Shown here: in pieces, positions 34,279-43,790 of the stretch
Layout of the letters: each line of letters starts with the position of its first letter
Numbering within the stretch: the first letter of the stretch is position 1
Source of the DNA: Helicobacter mesocricetorum
GTDB taxonomy: Bacteria > Campylobacterota > Campylobacteria > Campylobacterales > Helicobacteraceae
Reading direction: 5' to 3'
DNA: 64,000 nt
NCBI RefSeq assembly: GCF_900198605.1
Contig: NZ_FZPJ01000009.1
Coordinates: 1 to 64,000 of the forward strand
Position numbers and translations under genes: made by a program
Notes under the pieces: generated by a model
Seen by the model: only the letters and a program-made list of their open reading frames with translations
Database searches by the model: none
Told to the model about the DNA's origin: nothing

Positions 34279-34488
34279 TTAATAGCTTTTAAAATTATTG
34301 GTGATAAATTGAATTTTTTCCTCTTGAGTAGAATAGAGTTTATGCAGACTATTATCATAGATAAAGACTTTTAAGATTCCAAAAATGATAAAAAGTTTAA
34401 CAATAATCACAAGCCATAAACTACGACCTAATTTCATATTTTTAAATCCCAAATAATAAAAGAGAAAGATTTTTGTCAAAGTTTTCAT
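34279..34488 (-). CDS. DUF4492-type small membrane protein upstream of cydA
   Basis: 69 residues: a short amphipathic start (FYYLGFKNMKLGRSLW), one long hydrophobic helix (about residues 26-44) and a polar tail. The GFKNMxxGRxLWxxIxxKLF pattern matches my memory of DUF4492, which regularly precedes cydA in Bacteroidetes and epsilonproteobacteria. AAAGG lies upstream of ATG 34488, and cydA begins 9 nt after the stop. It is probably an accessory or assembly subunit of the oxidase, similar in role to CydX although unrelated in sequence. Confidence 0.8.
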   Translation of the reverse strand: MKTLTKIFLFYYLGFKNMKLGRSLWLVIIVKLFIIFGILKVFIYDNSLHKLYSTQEEKIQFITNNFKSY

Positions 34489-34573
34489 AATTAACCTTTT
34501 GCTTTAGGGGAGGAATTGTAAGGTTTTTAAGTTTAAAAAGGGATTAGTGGTTAAGAAATGTAAGAGATTATAT

Positions 34574-34588
34574 CCCCTTAAAAAGGGG
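34574..34588. terminator. Hairpin after the ATP-grasp gene
   Basis: CCCCTT/AAGGGG stem of 6 bp with a 3-nt loop, 9 nt downstream of the ATP-grasp stop codon (minus strand). The following sequence is only moderately T-rich, so it is a weak terminator candidate separating that gene from the cyd operon. Confidence 0.45.
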
Positions 34589-34596
34589 GTAGAGAT

Positions 34597-35712
34597 TTAT
34601 GCTTTTTTCTCACTTACGATATTGATGATATTATCACCTACCATTACAGCGATTTTTTCCATAAACTCTTCAGGGCTTGTAAATCCTACGCAAGAGCAGT
34701 TGATTTCTCCTAAGACATATTTATCATTACCCTTATCATCGGTATCAAGGATAAAGTCCGCTGTCCAAATTAAAGGTAAATCATAATTTCCAAGTTTAGA
34801 GCGAATCTCTGGAAGTTGGTTTAAAAACCAATCAATAAGACTTTGCCAATCTTTGGGTTCATCATAGCGGTATTTAGCTCCACTAAAGAGTGTTGCACTA
34901 AAAGCATCTCCTCCTTCAGCAGGTTTTTTATGCACGACATAAACAGGAGTTTTATAAAGCATTAAGATTCTAATCTCTCCTTCTTTAATGCGGGGTAAGA
35001 AAGTCATATCCACAAGCATACCATTATCCCCTACGAGATAATGCTCACAAAAATCCATAAATTCACCTAGTTTTCTTTCTTCGGTGTGATTATCTTTAGC
35101 CTCTGTGCAGATAATTTTGGTATCAAGGGGGAGAGAGCTAACTTTATTATAATCCGCATTAGATTCTAATCGCACACGCCAGATCCCTTCACCCGTAGAG
35201 CCACGATTTTGTTTTAGCACCCTTTCTCCTTTGGCAAGTGTTTGGGGGAAAGTTTTTTTGAAATCGTGCTTATCTGCCCAAGCAACTCCAATCCTCTTTG
35301 CCTCCTCTTTATCATAATACGCATAGGTATCACTAGGCACTAAAGGAGTATCGGCTAGTTTGGTTAAAGCATCTTTAGCACCATAGCCAATCATCGCATC
35401 AGGGTGGGGCATACCAACTAATCCATCAGCACAAAGCTTACGCAAAACATCAAAATAAAGTTTCTCTTCCTTTAAATTTCCCGGATTTACTCTTGAGACA
35501 TAGCCATCTGCGCTATTTTTTACATATTCATAAATCTTATTTCTCTCACTCTCATTGCGTAAAATCTCATCCGTAAAAAACACAACTTCTGCATTCCAGC
35601 CTTTAGCTTTTAGTGCATTTACCATAGGCATAGTATCTTTTCTATGTCCATCAGCTCCTTTATCACTTCCTCCTCTTGCTTCAAAAAAGACGATATTTTT
35701 CTTTAAACTCAT
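34597..35712 (-). CDS. ATP-grasp family protein of unknown function
   Basis: 371-residue cytosolic protein with an ATP-grasp ligase architecture. The Rossmann-like N-terminus (NIVFFEARGGSDKGADGHRKDTMPMV) is followed by the ATP-binding loop VLKQNRGSTGEGIWRV near residue 170, EGEIRILMLYKTPVYVVHKKP, and a C-terminal metal/ATP segment DFILD...YVLGEINCSCVGFTSPEEF with acidic and Asn ligands. ATP-grasp enzymes join a carboxylate to an amine or thiol, so a peptide- or glutathione-synthetase-like reaction is expected. I recall a family of this kind without known function (DUF6815). GGAGG precedes the start. It is a single gene. Confidence 0.75.
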   Translation of the reverse strand: MSLKKNIVFFEARGGSDKGADGHRKDTMPMVNALKAKGWNAEVVFFTDEILRNESERNKIYEYVKNSADGYVSRVNPGNLKEEKLYFDVLRKLCADGLVGMPHPDAMIGYGAKDALTKLADTPLVPSDTYAYYDKEEAKRIGVAWADKHDFKKTFPQTLAKGERVLKQNRGSTGEGIWRVRLESNADYNKVSSLPLDTKIICTEAKDNHTEERKLGEFMDFCEHYLVGDNGMLVDMTFLPRIKEGEIRILMLYKTPVYVVHKKPAEGGDAFSATLFSGAKYRYDEPKDWQSLIDWFLNQLPEIRSKLGNYDLPLIWTADFILDTDDKGNDKYVLGEINCSCVGFTSPEEFMEKIAVMVGDNIINIVSEKKA

Positions 35713-35890
35713 AGTTTGCCTCCATTAAATAAAATATATTTATAAAGGTAGCAAAAACTATCTATAAAAATTCTAAAATTACCCCATAAAATGATTTTTT
35801 TAAGATTTTTTACATTTAAAAAAGCAGAATAAAAGCTAGATAGATAATCTTGAGTTAAAGAGTCTTAGTATTTATGTTGTTTAAAAAGAT

Positions 35891-35916
35891 TTTATAAAAA
35901 TCCCCAAAGGGGATTT
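35891..35916 (-). terminator. Rho-independent terminator of flaA
   Basis: AAATCCCC/GGGGATTT stem of 8 bp with a 3-nt loop, beginning 14 nt past the flaA stop codon and ending in TTTTT on the transcribed strand. It is the clearest terminator in the window. Confidence 0.85.
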
Positions 35917-35929
35917 GAAGTTCTTAAGA

Positions 35930-37417
35930 CTATTGGAGTAGTCTTAAGATGTTTTGTTGGACAGAGTTAGATTGGCTTAGAGCATAATTACCTGCTTGAG
36001 CAAGGATGTTCAAGTTAGAGTAATTAGAAGATTCAGCGGCGAAATCTACTTGTCTAATTGCTGATTCTGCAGAGCTTACATTCACTTGAGTTACAGTAAT
36101 GTTATTCACTGTTGATTGCATTTGTTGTTGGACAGAACCTAAATCTGCACGGATAGAGTCAAGTTGTTTAATAGCAGATTCTGCGATATCCATAACAAGC
36201 ATTGCACCTTTTAGTGATGTTACCCCTGCTCCTAAAGTTTGACCAGCTGTTGCAGAGTTTGCTGCATTTGCACCTGTTGCAGAGCGAACATTTGCATCAA
36301 AAGTTCCTTTGACATTTCTCAAAGTTGTTGTTGCTTGAGCGGTTGCAGAAGTTCTTGCAACTGCACTAATGCCATTGTATTTAATATCATTAGAACCTAA
36401 TCTTGTAAGTGTAAGGGTTCCAACAAATGTGCTAGTGGCATTAGTTCCTGTGGTGATAGAAGCACCGCCTGCGGACATATTACCTCCTGATACTTGGATA
36501 GCTCTACCATCAGTTGAAGTAAGTATTAATCGTCCATCTTCGCTAACAGAGGCTTGAACACCAGTTTCTTCTTTATAAGCATTGATAGCTTGGACAAGAC
36601 GATTATCTCTATCGGCTTGTTGGACATTGGTAACATCCCCGATTTTTACACCATTAATGGTTAAGCTTACAATATCTCCTGCACCAATTTGCTGACCTCC
36701 TGTTTTAATAACCGTAGCTTGAGCACGGATACCGCCTAAGTTATCAGAGTTTTTGTTAATTACTTGGGCTAAAGCTCCTAAACCTGTCCCAGCAGAAGTA
36801 GAAATAACGACATTTTCTAAGGTTACATCTTGTTGATTTTTGGCACTAACAAAATTCATCGCAACATTATTAAGTGCGCTAAATTTTAGAGATTCTATCC
36901 TTGCGTGTCCGATTTTATCAGAGCTTGTCCCACCAATGCTTGCTTGGATAGTTTGGTTAGAATACGCACCTACTTGGAATGCTTTATTAGTAAAACCACC
37001 CGCTAAGAGGTTCAAACCATTATAAGAAGTTGTTGCAGCAATATTATCTAAAGATTCGATTAATCGGTTAATATCAGCTTGAATTGCTGTCCTTGTAGTT
37101 GTAGTTTGACCATCTTGAGCCGCTTGAGTTGCTTTAGTTTTGATAGTATCTAAGATTTTGATTTGCTCATCCATAGCTTTATCAGCGATTTGAATCATTC
37201 CCATACCATCGTTAGTATTTCTAATAGCCTGTCCTAAAGTATTAGCTTGAGAACGCAAACTATCGGCGATTGCCATACCAGAAGCATCATCTTTCGCAGA
37301 GTTGATTCTAAGACCTGAACTTAACTTTTGTAATGAACTTGTAAGTGAAGTCTGTGTAAAACTAGATTGAGCGTGTGCATTTAACGCATTAACATTTGTA
37401 TTAACTTGAAAAGCCAT
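35930..37417 (-). CDS. flaA: Major flagellin FlaA
   Basis: Structural subunit of the flagellar filament, exported by the flagellar type III system. The frame is open to 37570, but ATG 37417 ([14 protein letters not shown]) is the true start, with AAAGGAG just upstream. The 495 residues have the conserved N-terminal D0/D1 helices ([29 protein letters not shown], about residues 28-56), a variable middle of about 180-400, and C-terminal helices ending NILRLLQ. Flagellin is often modified with pseudaminic acid in this group; the middle is Ser/Thr-rich. It has its own sigma-28 promoter, a structured leader and a terminator, so it is a single-gene transcript. Confidence 0.96.
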   Translation of the reverse strand: MAFQVNTNVNALNAHAQSSFTQTSLTSSLQKLSSGLRINSAKDDASGMAIADSLRSQANTLGQAIRNTNDGMGMIQIADKAMDEQIKILDTIKTKATQAAQDGQTTTTRTAIQADINRLIESLDNIAATTSYNGLNLLAGGFTNKAFQVGAYSNQTIQASIGGTSSDKIGHARIESLKFSALNNVAMNFVSAKNQQDVTLENVVISTSAGTGLGALAQVINKNSDNLGGIRAQATVIKTGGQQIGAGDIVSLTINGVKIGDVTNVQQADRDNRLVQAINAYKEETGVQASVSEDGRLILTSTDGRAIQVSGGNMSAGGASITTGTNATSTFVGTLTLTRLGSNDIKYNGISAVARTSATAQATTTLRNVKGTFDANVRSATGANAANSATAGQTLGAGVTSLKGAMLVMDIAESAIKQLDSIRADLGSVQQQMQSTVNNITVTQVNVSSAESAIRQVDFAAESSNYSNLNILAQAGNYALSQSNSVQQNILRLLQ

Positions 37418-37423
37418 TTTAAA

Positions 37424-37522
37424 CTCCTTTTTATTTGTTGTCTTCCTTGACAAAATTTTAAACCCACAAAGAAATAAGAAGCAAGGCTTAAAGCCCTTGC
37501 CAACCAACTTCCTTGTTTGGTT
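37424..37522 (-). promoter_or_regulatory. flaA leader with two hairpins exposing AAGGA (CsrA-type sites)
   Basis: The leader of about 107 nt contains three inverted repeats. The first (37502-37522) has a 6-bp stem AACCAA/TTGGTT and loop ACAAGGAAG. The second (37481-37500) has arms GCAAGG/CCTTGC. The third (37438-37453) has stem TTGTC/GACAA and loop AAGGAA. The ribosome binding site AAAGGAG (37424-37430) is a further GGA. ACARGGA in a hairpin loop is the classical CsrA recognition element, and flaA mRNA is a known CsrA target in C. jejuni. Confidence 0.65.
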
Positions 37523-37530
37523 ATGTGAGT

Positions 37531-37557
37531 ATATCGGACAATTTTTAAAAAACTTAA
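37531..37557 (-). promoter_or_regulatory. Sigma-28 (FliA) promoter of flaA
   Basis: TTAAGTTT-N11-TCCGATAT on the minus strand fits the sigma-28 consensus TAAAGTTT-N11-GCCGATAA with 13 of 16 bases and the exact spacing. Transcription should start near 37524. Confidence 0.85.
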
Positions 37558-38124
37558 GAATATTTTGCAAAAATATTTCAAGAGTCTTTTGATGAAAAAC
37601 CTGTGCTTTTGCTCAAGCATTAATTCTAAAACAATTTGTTTAAAATCTATTTACCTTACTTGAGCTAGAATTGTGAAGCTAAAGTTTCTTTGAAATAAGA
37701 CTTAAGCTTTACTCCAAATTACATTATTACAATGTATTTGTATGTAGTTAAGAATTTAAAGTGCTTTTGAGGATGAAGTGGGATAAGGACTAAGAATAAA
37801 ACATTTCATTCCTTGATATAAATAATTTTGCTGGCATAACTTCTCCTTGTTAAAGATAGAGTTGATACCCCCCTAAGACTAAACAAAAGATTAAATAAAT
37901 TCCTAAATCCCCTTATCTTTCTAAAGCCTTTAAATTCTTAAAACTTATTTTTAACCCTTAAAACCTTGCAAACAAGAATAGAAATCTAGCCTAGTATAGA
38001 ATTAATCCCTATTATGTAATAACTTGATAAATAATAAAAAGTTCTTTTAATTGCTTGTAGGGTTTTAAGGCTTAAGAGGCTAAAGGGAAGGAATCTTTTT
38101 ACAATAGTTTTAGATACCTTAGCT
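37558..38124. other. Long intergenic region between flaA and pyrG
   Basis: About 570 nt without a clear gene. Contents: the distal flaA upstream region, a 6-C run near 37868, and a 15-codon frame on the minus strand (37790-37837) with a good AAGGAG site but no other support. No strong hairpin or repeat is visible. The length leaves room for a small RNA, which the sequence alone does not reveal. Confidence 0.5.
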
Positions 38125-38130
38125 TATAAT
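38125..38130 (+). promoter_or_regulatory. -10 box for pyrG
   Basis: TATAAT 35 nt before the pyrG start, giving a leader of about 23 nt. Confidence 0.55.
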
Positions 38131-38159
38131 TATGCTTTTATTCTCCAATAAGGTTTATG

Positions 38160-39791
38160 ATGACAAAATATATCTTTGTTACCGGTGGTGTGTTGAGTTC
38201 TTTGGGCAAAGGAATTACTTCTTCTTCTATTGCTACTTTGTTAAAACATTCTGGATTAAATGTGGGTATTTTAAAAATCGATCCTTATATCAATGTAGAT
38301 CCTGGGACAATGAGTCCGTTAGAACACGGCGAAGTGTTTGTTACCTATGATGGAGCAGAGACAGATTTAGATATAGGGCATTATGAACGTTTTTTGAATG
38401 TGGATTTTTCTTTTAAAAACAATTTTACGACAGGGCAAGTTTATCTCTCTGTGATTGATAGGGAAAGAAAGGGGGGGTATTTGGGTAAGACTATTCAAGT
38501 TATTCCTCATATTGTGGATGAAATTAAACATAGAATAAAACTTGCAGGAGAGGGAAAAGATATTTTAGTGGTGGAATTAGGCGGAACGGTTGGTGATATA
38601 GAGGGATTGCCTTTTTTGGAATCTATGCGTGAGATGAAGCACGAATATGGAATGGAGAGAGTAATTAGTGTGCATCTAACATTAATCCCGCTTATTCGTG
38701 CTGCAGGAGAGCTAAAGACAAAACCTACCCAACATAGTGTGCAAGAGCTAAGGCGCATAGGTATTACACCCCAAATTATTATTACAAGGAGTGAAAAGGA
38801 AATCCCAACAGAGCTTAAAAATAAACTCGCAATGAGCTGTGATGTGGATTATGATTGTGTGATAGGCGCACAAGATGCTAAAAGTATTTACCAAATGCCG
38901 ATTAACTTTTTAAAAGAGGGGGTTTTAGTGCCTATTGCAAGGTTTTTAAAATTGCCTGAATTAAAGCCTGATATGAAAGCGTGGGATTTATTAGTTAAAC
39001 AGATTTTGGCTCCACAAAAAGAAGTTAATATCGCCTTTGTAGGGAAATATTTAAATTTAAAAGAATCTTATAAATCCCTTATTGAAGCCTTAATCCACGC
39101 AGGGGCTAATCTTGATACGCAGGTAAATATCCAATGGATTGATAGTGAAGAGCTAGAAAAAAATGACGAAATGCTCCAAAAGCTTAAGTATGTCAATGGT
39201 ATTTTAGTGCCGGGTGGTTTTGGAGAACGTGGCGTTGAGGGTAAAATGAAAGCTATCCGATTTGCAAGAGAACAAGGGATTGTGTTTTTTGGTATTTGTT
39301 TGGGTATGCAATTAGCGATTTTGGAATTTTGTCGAAATGTTTTAGGGATTAAAGACGCAAATTCTATGGAGTTTGATCCCCATACTAAAGAAGCGGTAAT
39401 TTATCTCATAGAAAACTTCATTAATCAAAGTGGAGAGCATCAAATCCGAACACACACTTCCCCTATGGGTGGGACTATGCGTCTTGGCGAATATGAATGC
39501 TATTTGAAAGAAAATAGCAAACTTAGAAAAGCTTATAAAGACCAAAAACTTATTAAAGAGCGTCATAGGCATCGTTATGAGGCTAATCCTAAATATCAAG
39601 AGGTTTTAGAAAAAAATGGAATGATAATTAGCGGAGAATGCAATGGGCTTATTGAAGCTATTGAGTTAAAAGAGCATCCTTGGTTTGTGGCTGTGCAATT
39701 TCATCCTGAATTTACTTCTAGGCTTCAAGCCCCTAATTTAGCGATTTTAGAATTCATTAAACAAGCACTTTATGCAAAGTCTCATAAATAA
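38160..39791 (+). CDS. pyrG: CTP synthase
   Basis: Makes CTP from UTP, ATP and glutamine. The 543 residues hold an N-terminal synthetase domain ([27 protein letters not shown]) and a C-terminal class I amidotransferase domain with nucleophile Cys in [11 protein letters not shown] and the His-Glu pair in [12 protein letters not shown] 38160 was preferred to the adjacent ATG at 38157 because AAGG (38150-38153) is better spaced. The gene overlaps recJ by 20 nt, the same pair as in H. pylori (HP0349-HP0348). A 7-G run lies at 38471-38477. Confidence 0.96.
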   Translation: MTKYIFVTGGVLSSLGKGITSSSIATLLKHSGLNVGILKIDPYINVDPGTMSPLEHGEVFVTYDGAETDLDIGHYERFLNVDFSFKNNFTTGQVYLSVIDRERKGGYLGKTIQVIPHIVDEIKHRIKLAGEGKDILVVELGGTVGDIEGLPFLESMREMKHEYGMERVISVHLTLIPLIRAAGELKTKPTQHSVQELRRIGITPQIIITRSEKEIPTELKNKLAMSCDVDYDCVIGAQDAKSIYQMPINFLKEGVLVPIARFLKLPELKPDMKAWDLLVKQILAPQKEVNIAFVGKYLNLKESYKSLIEALIHAGANLDTQVNIQWIDSEELEKNDEMLQKLKYVNGILVPGGFGERGVEGKMKAIRFAREQGIVFFGICLGMQLAILEFCRNVLGIKDANSMEFDPHTKEAVIYLIENFINQSGEHQIRTHTSPMGGTMRLGEYECYLKENSKLRKAYKDQKLIKERHRHRYEANPKYQEVLEKNGMIISGECNGLIEAIELKEHPWFVAVQFHPEFTSRLQAPNLAILEFIKQALYAKSHK

Positions 39792-41355
39792 GACTCTTGA
39801 TAAAACTTCCATTAAAGCCCTCTTAGAAAATCGCTTTAAAGATCATATCACGACTTTAAAAGAGATTCCAAGACCCGCTACTTTAGCCAATCTAACACTT
39901 ATCGCACAGAGGATAAAGGTAGCGATTTTAGAACAAAAAAAGATAGCTATTGTCGGAGATTATGATGTTGATGGGGTGGTTTCTTGTGCGATTTTAAAAG
40001 AGTTTTTTGAAAAAATTCCTTATCCTTTAGAGATTATTATTCCTAATCGCTTTGTGTATGGTTATGGAATCTCTAAAGCCTTAATCCAAGACTTAGATGT
40101 GCAAATGATTATCACGGTGGATAATGGGATTAATGCCATAGAAGCAGCGAACTTTTGTAAGCAAAAGGGTATTGAGCTTATCATTACGGATCATCATACT
40201 CCCCAAAAAGAACTTCCTGACGCTCTTATTTGCAATCCCAAACTTTCACCAGAGTTTATAGAAAAAGAAATCTGTGGTGCTTGTGTGGCTTGGTATTTAT
40301 GTGCAAGTATTAAAGAAGCAATGAAGTTAGAAATCTCTATGGCAGAGTTTTTGGATTTACTTGCTTTAGCAATTGTTAGTGATGTAATGCCTCTTAGGGG
40401 GATAAATTGGGTATTGTTAAAAAGGGGTTTAAGGGTTTTAAAGGAGAGTAAGAGGGTGGCTTTTGTGTTGCTAAAGGAGCATTTTAAAAAGCACAGGATA
40501 GATTCTAGATTGCTTGGTTATTATATCGCTCCTTTGCTAAATGCAGCAGGAAGAATGCAAAGTGCTATGCAATCTTTTCAGTTCCTTATCCAAAAAGATT
40601 CTAAAAAAGCCTTAGTAATGCTAGAGGAATTATTGGCACTTAATGCTAAGAGGAAAGCCTTGCAACATACTATATATTTGGAGGCAAAAGCGCAGTTTTT
40701 TGCCCAAAAGGATTATTTATCACTACCCTTTATTGTGGTTCATAATGCTAGTTGGAGTGAAGGGGTGATTGGGATTGTAGCGGCTATGCTTTATGAGGAG
40801 TTTTTAAAACCCGCTATTGTTTTGAGCAAAGAGGGGAACTTAAAAGGAAGTATGAGGGGAGTGAATTGTATGGAGATTTTAGAATCTCATCAGCAGTTTT
40901 TAGAAGGGTTTGGGGGGCATAGCGGAGCGGCTGGAGTGGCTTTAAAAGAAGAGAATTTAGAGCATTTTAAAAATGCTCTTATGCAAAACAAACAAGAAGA
41001 GGGGATTAAAGAAAAAGCTTTAGAGGGAGGGGGGGTTAAAGAGGTTTTAGGGAATTTACCTTTTGGGGAGATTGATGAGGAGTTATTTTTGCTCTTAGAG
41101 GCATTTGAGCCTTATGGTTATGGTAATACATTGCCGAAGTTTTTAGCACAAGCAAGGGTTAGGGAAGTCCGAATATTTGGGGATTATCATAGTTCAATAA
41201 TCTTGGAGAATAATGGAATTTCTAAAGAGGCTGTAATGTTTAATAAAGATTTGAGTGATTTTAAGAATCAAGAAGTGCTTTGTAGCTTTAGTATCTATAA
41301 AAATAACTATCATCAAAGGCTTTGTTTGCAATTAGAGGGTATCTTGTCTTTATAA
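39772..41355 (+). CDS. recJ: Single-stranded-DNA exonuclease RecJ
   Basis: 5'-3' exonuclease of recombination and mismatch repair, 527 residues. DHH-family motifs are visible: [11 protein letters not shown] near residue 62, [15 protein letters not shown] near 140, and the C-terminal DHHA1 signature [13 protein letters not shown] near 380. ATG 39772 lies inside the pyrG 3' end, giving translational coupling. The 3' end overlaps the convergent RND gene by 43 nt. A 7-G run (41029-41035) lies in a low-conservation loop and could permit rare slippage. Confidence 0.94.
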   Translation: MQSLINKTLDKTSIKALLENRFKDHITTLKEIPRPATLANLTLIAQRIKVAILEQKKIAIVGDYDVDGVVSCAILKEFFEKIPYPLEIIIPNRFVYGYGISKALIQDLDVQMIITVDNGINAIEAANFCKQKGIELIITDHHTPQKELPDALICNPKLSPEFIEKEICGACVAWYLCASIKEAMKLEISMAEFLDLLALAIVSDVMPLRGINWVLLKRGLRVLKESKRVAFVLLKEHFKKHRIDSRLLGYYIAPLLNAAGRMQSAMQSFQFLIQKDSKKALVMLEELLALNAKRKALQHTIYLEAKAQFFAQKDYLSLPFIVVHNASWSEGVIGIVAAMLYEEFLKPAIVLSKEGNLKGSMRGVNCMEILESHQQFLEGFGGHSGAAGVALKEENLEHFKNALMQNKQEEGIKEKALEGGGVKEVLGNLPFGEIDEELFLLLEAFEPYGYGNTLPKFLAQARVREVRIFGDYHSSIILENNGISKEAVMFNKDLSDFKNQEVLCSFSIYKNNYHQRLCLQLEGILSL

Positions 41356-43790
41356 AAACTCTTCAGTAATGCAGGGAGTAAGATAAGCGAAGAGAGTAGC
41401 ATTAAAAGCATTACTAGAGTGGTTAAGAAACCAAAATAAATAGTGGGGATAAAATTACTACTCATCATCGCACAAAAACCTACCACAATAATAAAAGTCG
41501 TATAATACATAGCACTGCCAATATATTGGTGAGAATTCCTAATGGCTGTTTTTAGTGGATTTCTTTTTATTTCTTCTTTGAAGCGATGGATATAATGAAT
41601 CGCATCATCAACCCCAATCCCTAAGGCAATAGCAGCGATAGTAACTGCCATTAAATCTAAGGGGATATTGACAACACCTAAAATCCCAAAGATAACTCCT
41701 AAGGGAATAAGATTGATTAAAAGCGCAATAATAGAGAGTTTAAAGCTTTTAAAAACAAAGATAAAGACTCCAAAAATAGCTAAAATTACAAGGCTTAGGG
41801 TGTTGATTTGTGAGCTAATGAGTGTTTGGAGGAGATTATTATAAAGCACCATTGCACCATTAATTTCTATTTTTAGGGATTCGCCATTTAATAGATTATT
41901 AAGTGTTTCTTGGGTTTTTAGGAGGAAAGCATTGCGTTGCAAATGGGGGTTAGAATCAAAGATTCTTAAAACAAAGCGGATTTGGTTTTTATCGATATTG
42001 GCATACGGAGCGAATAATTGCGACTTTAGTGCGGGGGAAGTGTTTTTATAAAGGAATGCAAACATAAAGTCATTGGGTTCTAAACCTAGTGATTGCAGTA
42101 ATTGTGAGAGTGTATGTAGGCTTAAAATAGAGCCTACAAATTCTTCCTTTTCTAAAGTCGTGTGGATAATCTTTGCAATTCGTAGCTTTTGGCTATCAAA
42201 CCAATAAGAATCTTCGTTTTGCAAGATATTAAATTCTTCTTCAAAATCTGAAAATAATGTATTATTTAAGGCTTTTTGGGGGAAGGTAACTAGTATCTCT
42301 AAGGGGATTGTTCCACCTAATTGGTTATCAATAAGCAGTAAGCCTTGCTTGATTTCGCTCTTGTCTTTAAAATAATTTACAAAGCTGTTTTCAACCTTTA
42401 AATGTGTAATTCCATAGAGGCTAAAGAGAAAAATTAAGAGAGTAATAGGATAAATAATTTTTGTCTCTTTTAAGCCGATGTTGGCACAGGAGTGGAGAAG
42501 TTTTTGGTGCCATTTAGGGAGGCTTTTTATGCTTTTGGGTTTGGGGAGTAATGCAAGAATAGCACCAAAGAGAATATAGGTAAAAATTAAGGCAGAGCTT
42601 ACACCAATGCTCATAATAATCCCCAAATGAATGATGGGCAAGATATTAGAAAATATTAGGCTTAAAAAGCCAATCATAGTGGTTAAGATAGCATAAAAAC
42701 TTGGAGACTTTTTCGCAAGCATTACTGCATAGAGGAGATTCTTTGCCGAAGCATTTGGGAATTTTTGGTAAAACTCTAGGTAGCTTACAATGAGATGGAC
42801 AATCAAAGAAACATTGATGATTAAAAGCAAAGAAATGTAATTAGAAGAAATAACTGTGATTTCATAACCAAAAAAGCTAAAGATTCCGCTACTTACGACA
42901 AGCGTAAAAAAACAAATACCAAGTGTGAGAAACACAAAATGTAATTGTCTAAAAAACATCCACAACATAAGTGCTAAAATAATAGTAAGGGTGCTTCCAT
43001 AAGTGATAAGGTCAGATTTAACATAGGCTATCATATCATTAGCAATAAGCGGAATCCCACCAATATACAATCCCTCATATTTGTTTTTGAGTGCTTTAAT
43101 GGCATTAATAGTGTGTGTGTTTTGTATTTGGGATTGTTGTTTGTATTCTTTAATCAGTGCTTGGAGATTTTTAGAGGGTGTTGTAGCATCTTCTTTGAGG
43201 TTTTCTAATTCTTCAAGTTTCGCATCTTTTTTTAAATAAACGATGATTCCTGTGGTTTTTAGGTCTTTTGAGAGGATATTTTTGCTATAAAAGGGATGAT
43301 TTAAAAATTCTTCCTTGGCTAAGTTTTTATCAACCAATGGTGATAATAAGGTAGGGTTTATCTCTAAGGCTTCTTGTAAATCTAGCTTAGGACTACTTTT
43401 TAATAGGGGGGCATTTAAAATATTAAGTGTGGAATCCACTTCGGCTATGGTGCTTAGCTCTTGTGTGATTTGCTGGAGTGTCTGCAAGGAATCTTCAGAG
43501 AAAATATCTCCGCTTTTTGGATTGAAAGCTAACATTAAAAAATCTTGTGTTGCATAGTTTTTAGCAATGGCTTGATAGGTTTTAAAATCTTTGTCATTCT
43601 CTAAAATCAGGCTATCAGAATCCGCATTAATAGGAAGTTTAGAAGCAAAATACACACAAAAGATAAAAAACATTACACATAAGGCTAATATAGTCTTTGG
43701 TGCATTGGTGATAGATTTAAAGAAAATTAGCCAAAAGTTATTTGGTATCAAGGGTAATTTCGCTTTGTAGTTTTTGGATAAGTGTTGCAA
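41313..43790 (-). CDS. RND-superfamily (MMPL/HpnN-like) lipid exporter
   Basis: Large inner-membrane protein, 825 residues with 12 helices in two homologous halves, each with a periplasmic loop of about 200 residues after the first helix. GIGVDDAIHYIHRF near residue 700 and the symmetric segments around residues 250-400 mark the MMPL/predicted exporter branch of RND proteins. It is translated right after the MlaC-like gene. The start is uncertain: TTG 43790 overlaps that gene by 53 nt and TTG 43751 by 14 nt; neither has a strong ribosome site. With MlaA and MlaC it probably moves phospholipids between membranes in place of the MlaFEDB ABC complex, as proposed for Cj1373. Confidence 0.8.
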   Translation of the reverse strand: MQHLSKNYKAKLPLIPNNFWLIFFKSITNAPKTILALCVMFFIFCVYFASKLPINADSDSLILENDKDFKTYQAIAKNYATQDFLMLAFNPKSGDIFSEDSLQTLQQITQELSTIAEVDSTLNILNAPLLKSSPKLDLQEALEINPTLLSPLVDKNLAKEEFLNHPFYSKNILSKDLKTTGIIVYLKKDAKLEELENLKEDATTPSKNLQALIKEYKQQSQIQNTHTINAIKALKNKYEGLYIGGIPLIANDMIAYVKSDLITYGSTLTIILALMLWMFFRQLHFVFLTLGICFFTLVVSSGIFSFFGYEITVISSNYISLLLIINVSLIVHLIVSYLEFYQKFPNASAKNLLYAVMLAKKSPSFYAILTTMIGFLSLIFSNILPIIHLGIIMSIGVSSALIFTYILFGAILALLPKPKSIKSLPKWHQKLLHSCANIGLKETKIIYPITLLIFLFSLYGITHLKVENSFVNYFKDKSEIKQGLLLIDNQLGGTIPLEILVTFPQKALNNTLFSDFEEEFNILQNEDSYWFDSQKLRIAKIIHTTLEKEEFVGSILSLHTLSQLLQSLGLEPNDFMFAFLYKNTSPALKSQLFAPYANIDKNQIRFVLRIFDSNPHLQRNAFLLKTQETLNNLLNGESLKIEINGAMVLYNNLLQTLISSQINTLSLVILAIFGVFIFVFKSFKLSIIALLINLIPLGVIFGILGVVNIPLDLMAVTIAAIALGIGVDDAIHYIHRFKEEIKRNPLKTAIRNSHQYIGSAMYYTTFIIVVGFCAMMSSNFIPTIYFGFLTTLVMLLMLLSSLILLPALLKSFYKDKIPSNCKQSL

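Noticed and set aside
37418-37570. 51-residue N-terminal extension of flagellin
   Set aside because: It would include the leader hairpins and the sigma-28 -10 region; flagellins start at MAFQVN and the Shine-Dalgarno is at 37424-37430.
37790-37837. 15-codon frame with AAGGAG as a real small gene
   Set aside because: Too short, no overlap with an operon, no membrane or other recognisable feature; chance ribosome-like sites are frequent in A/G-rich DNA.
37828-37845. Sigma-54-like TGGCATAACTTCT upstream of pyrG
   Set aside because: It lacks the invariant GC at the -12 position and does not precede a flagellar gene.
38471-38477. 7-G runs in pyrG, ccsBA (4412-4418) and recJ (41029-41035) as phase-variable tracts
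   Set aside because: Seven G residues within conserved or essential genes are usually stable; only the 10-G tract at 25429 is long enough to support switching.
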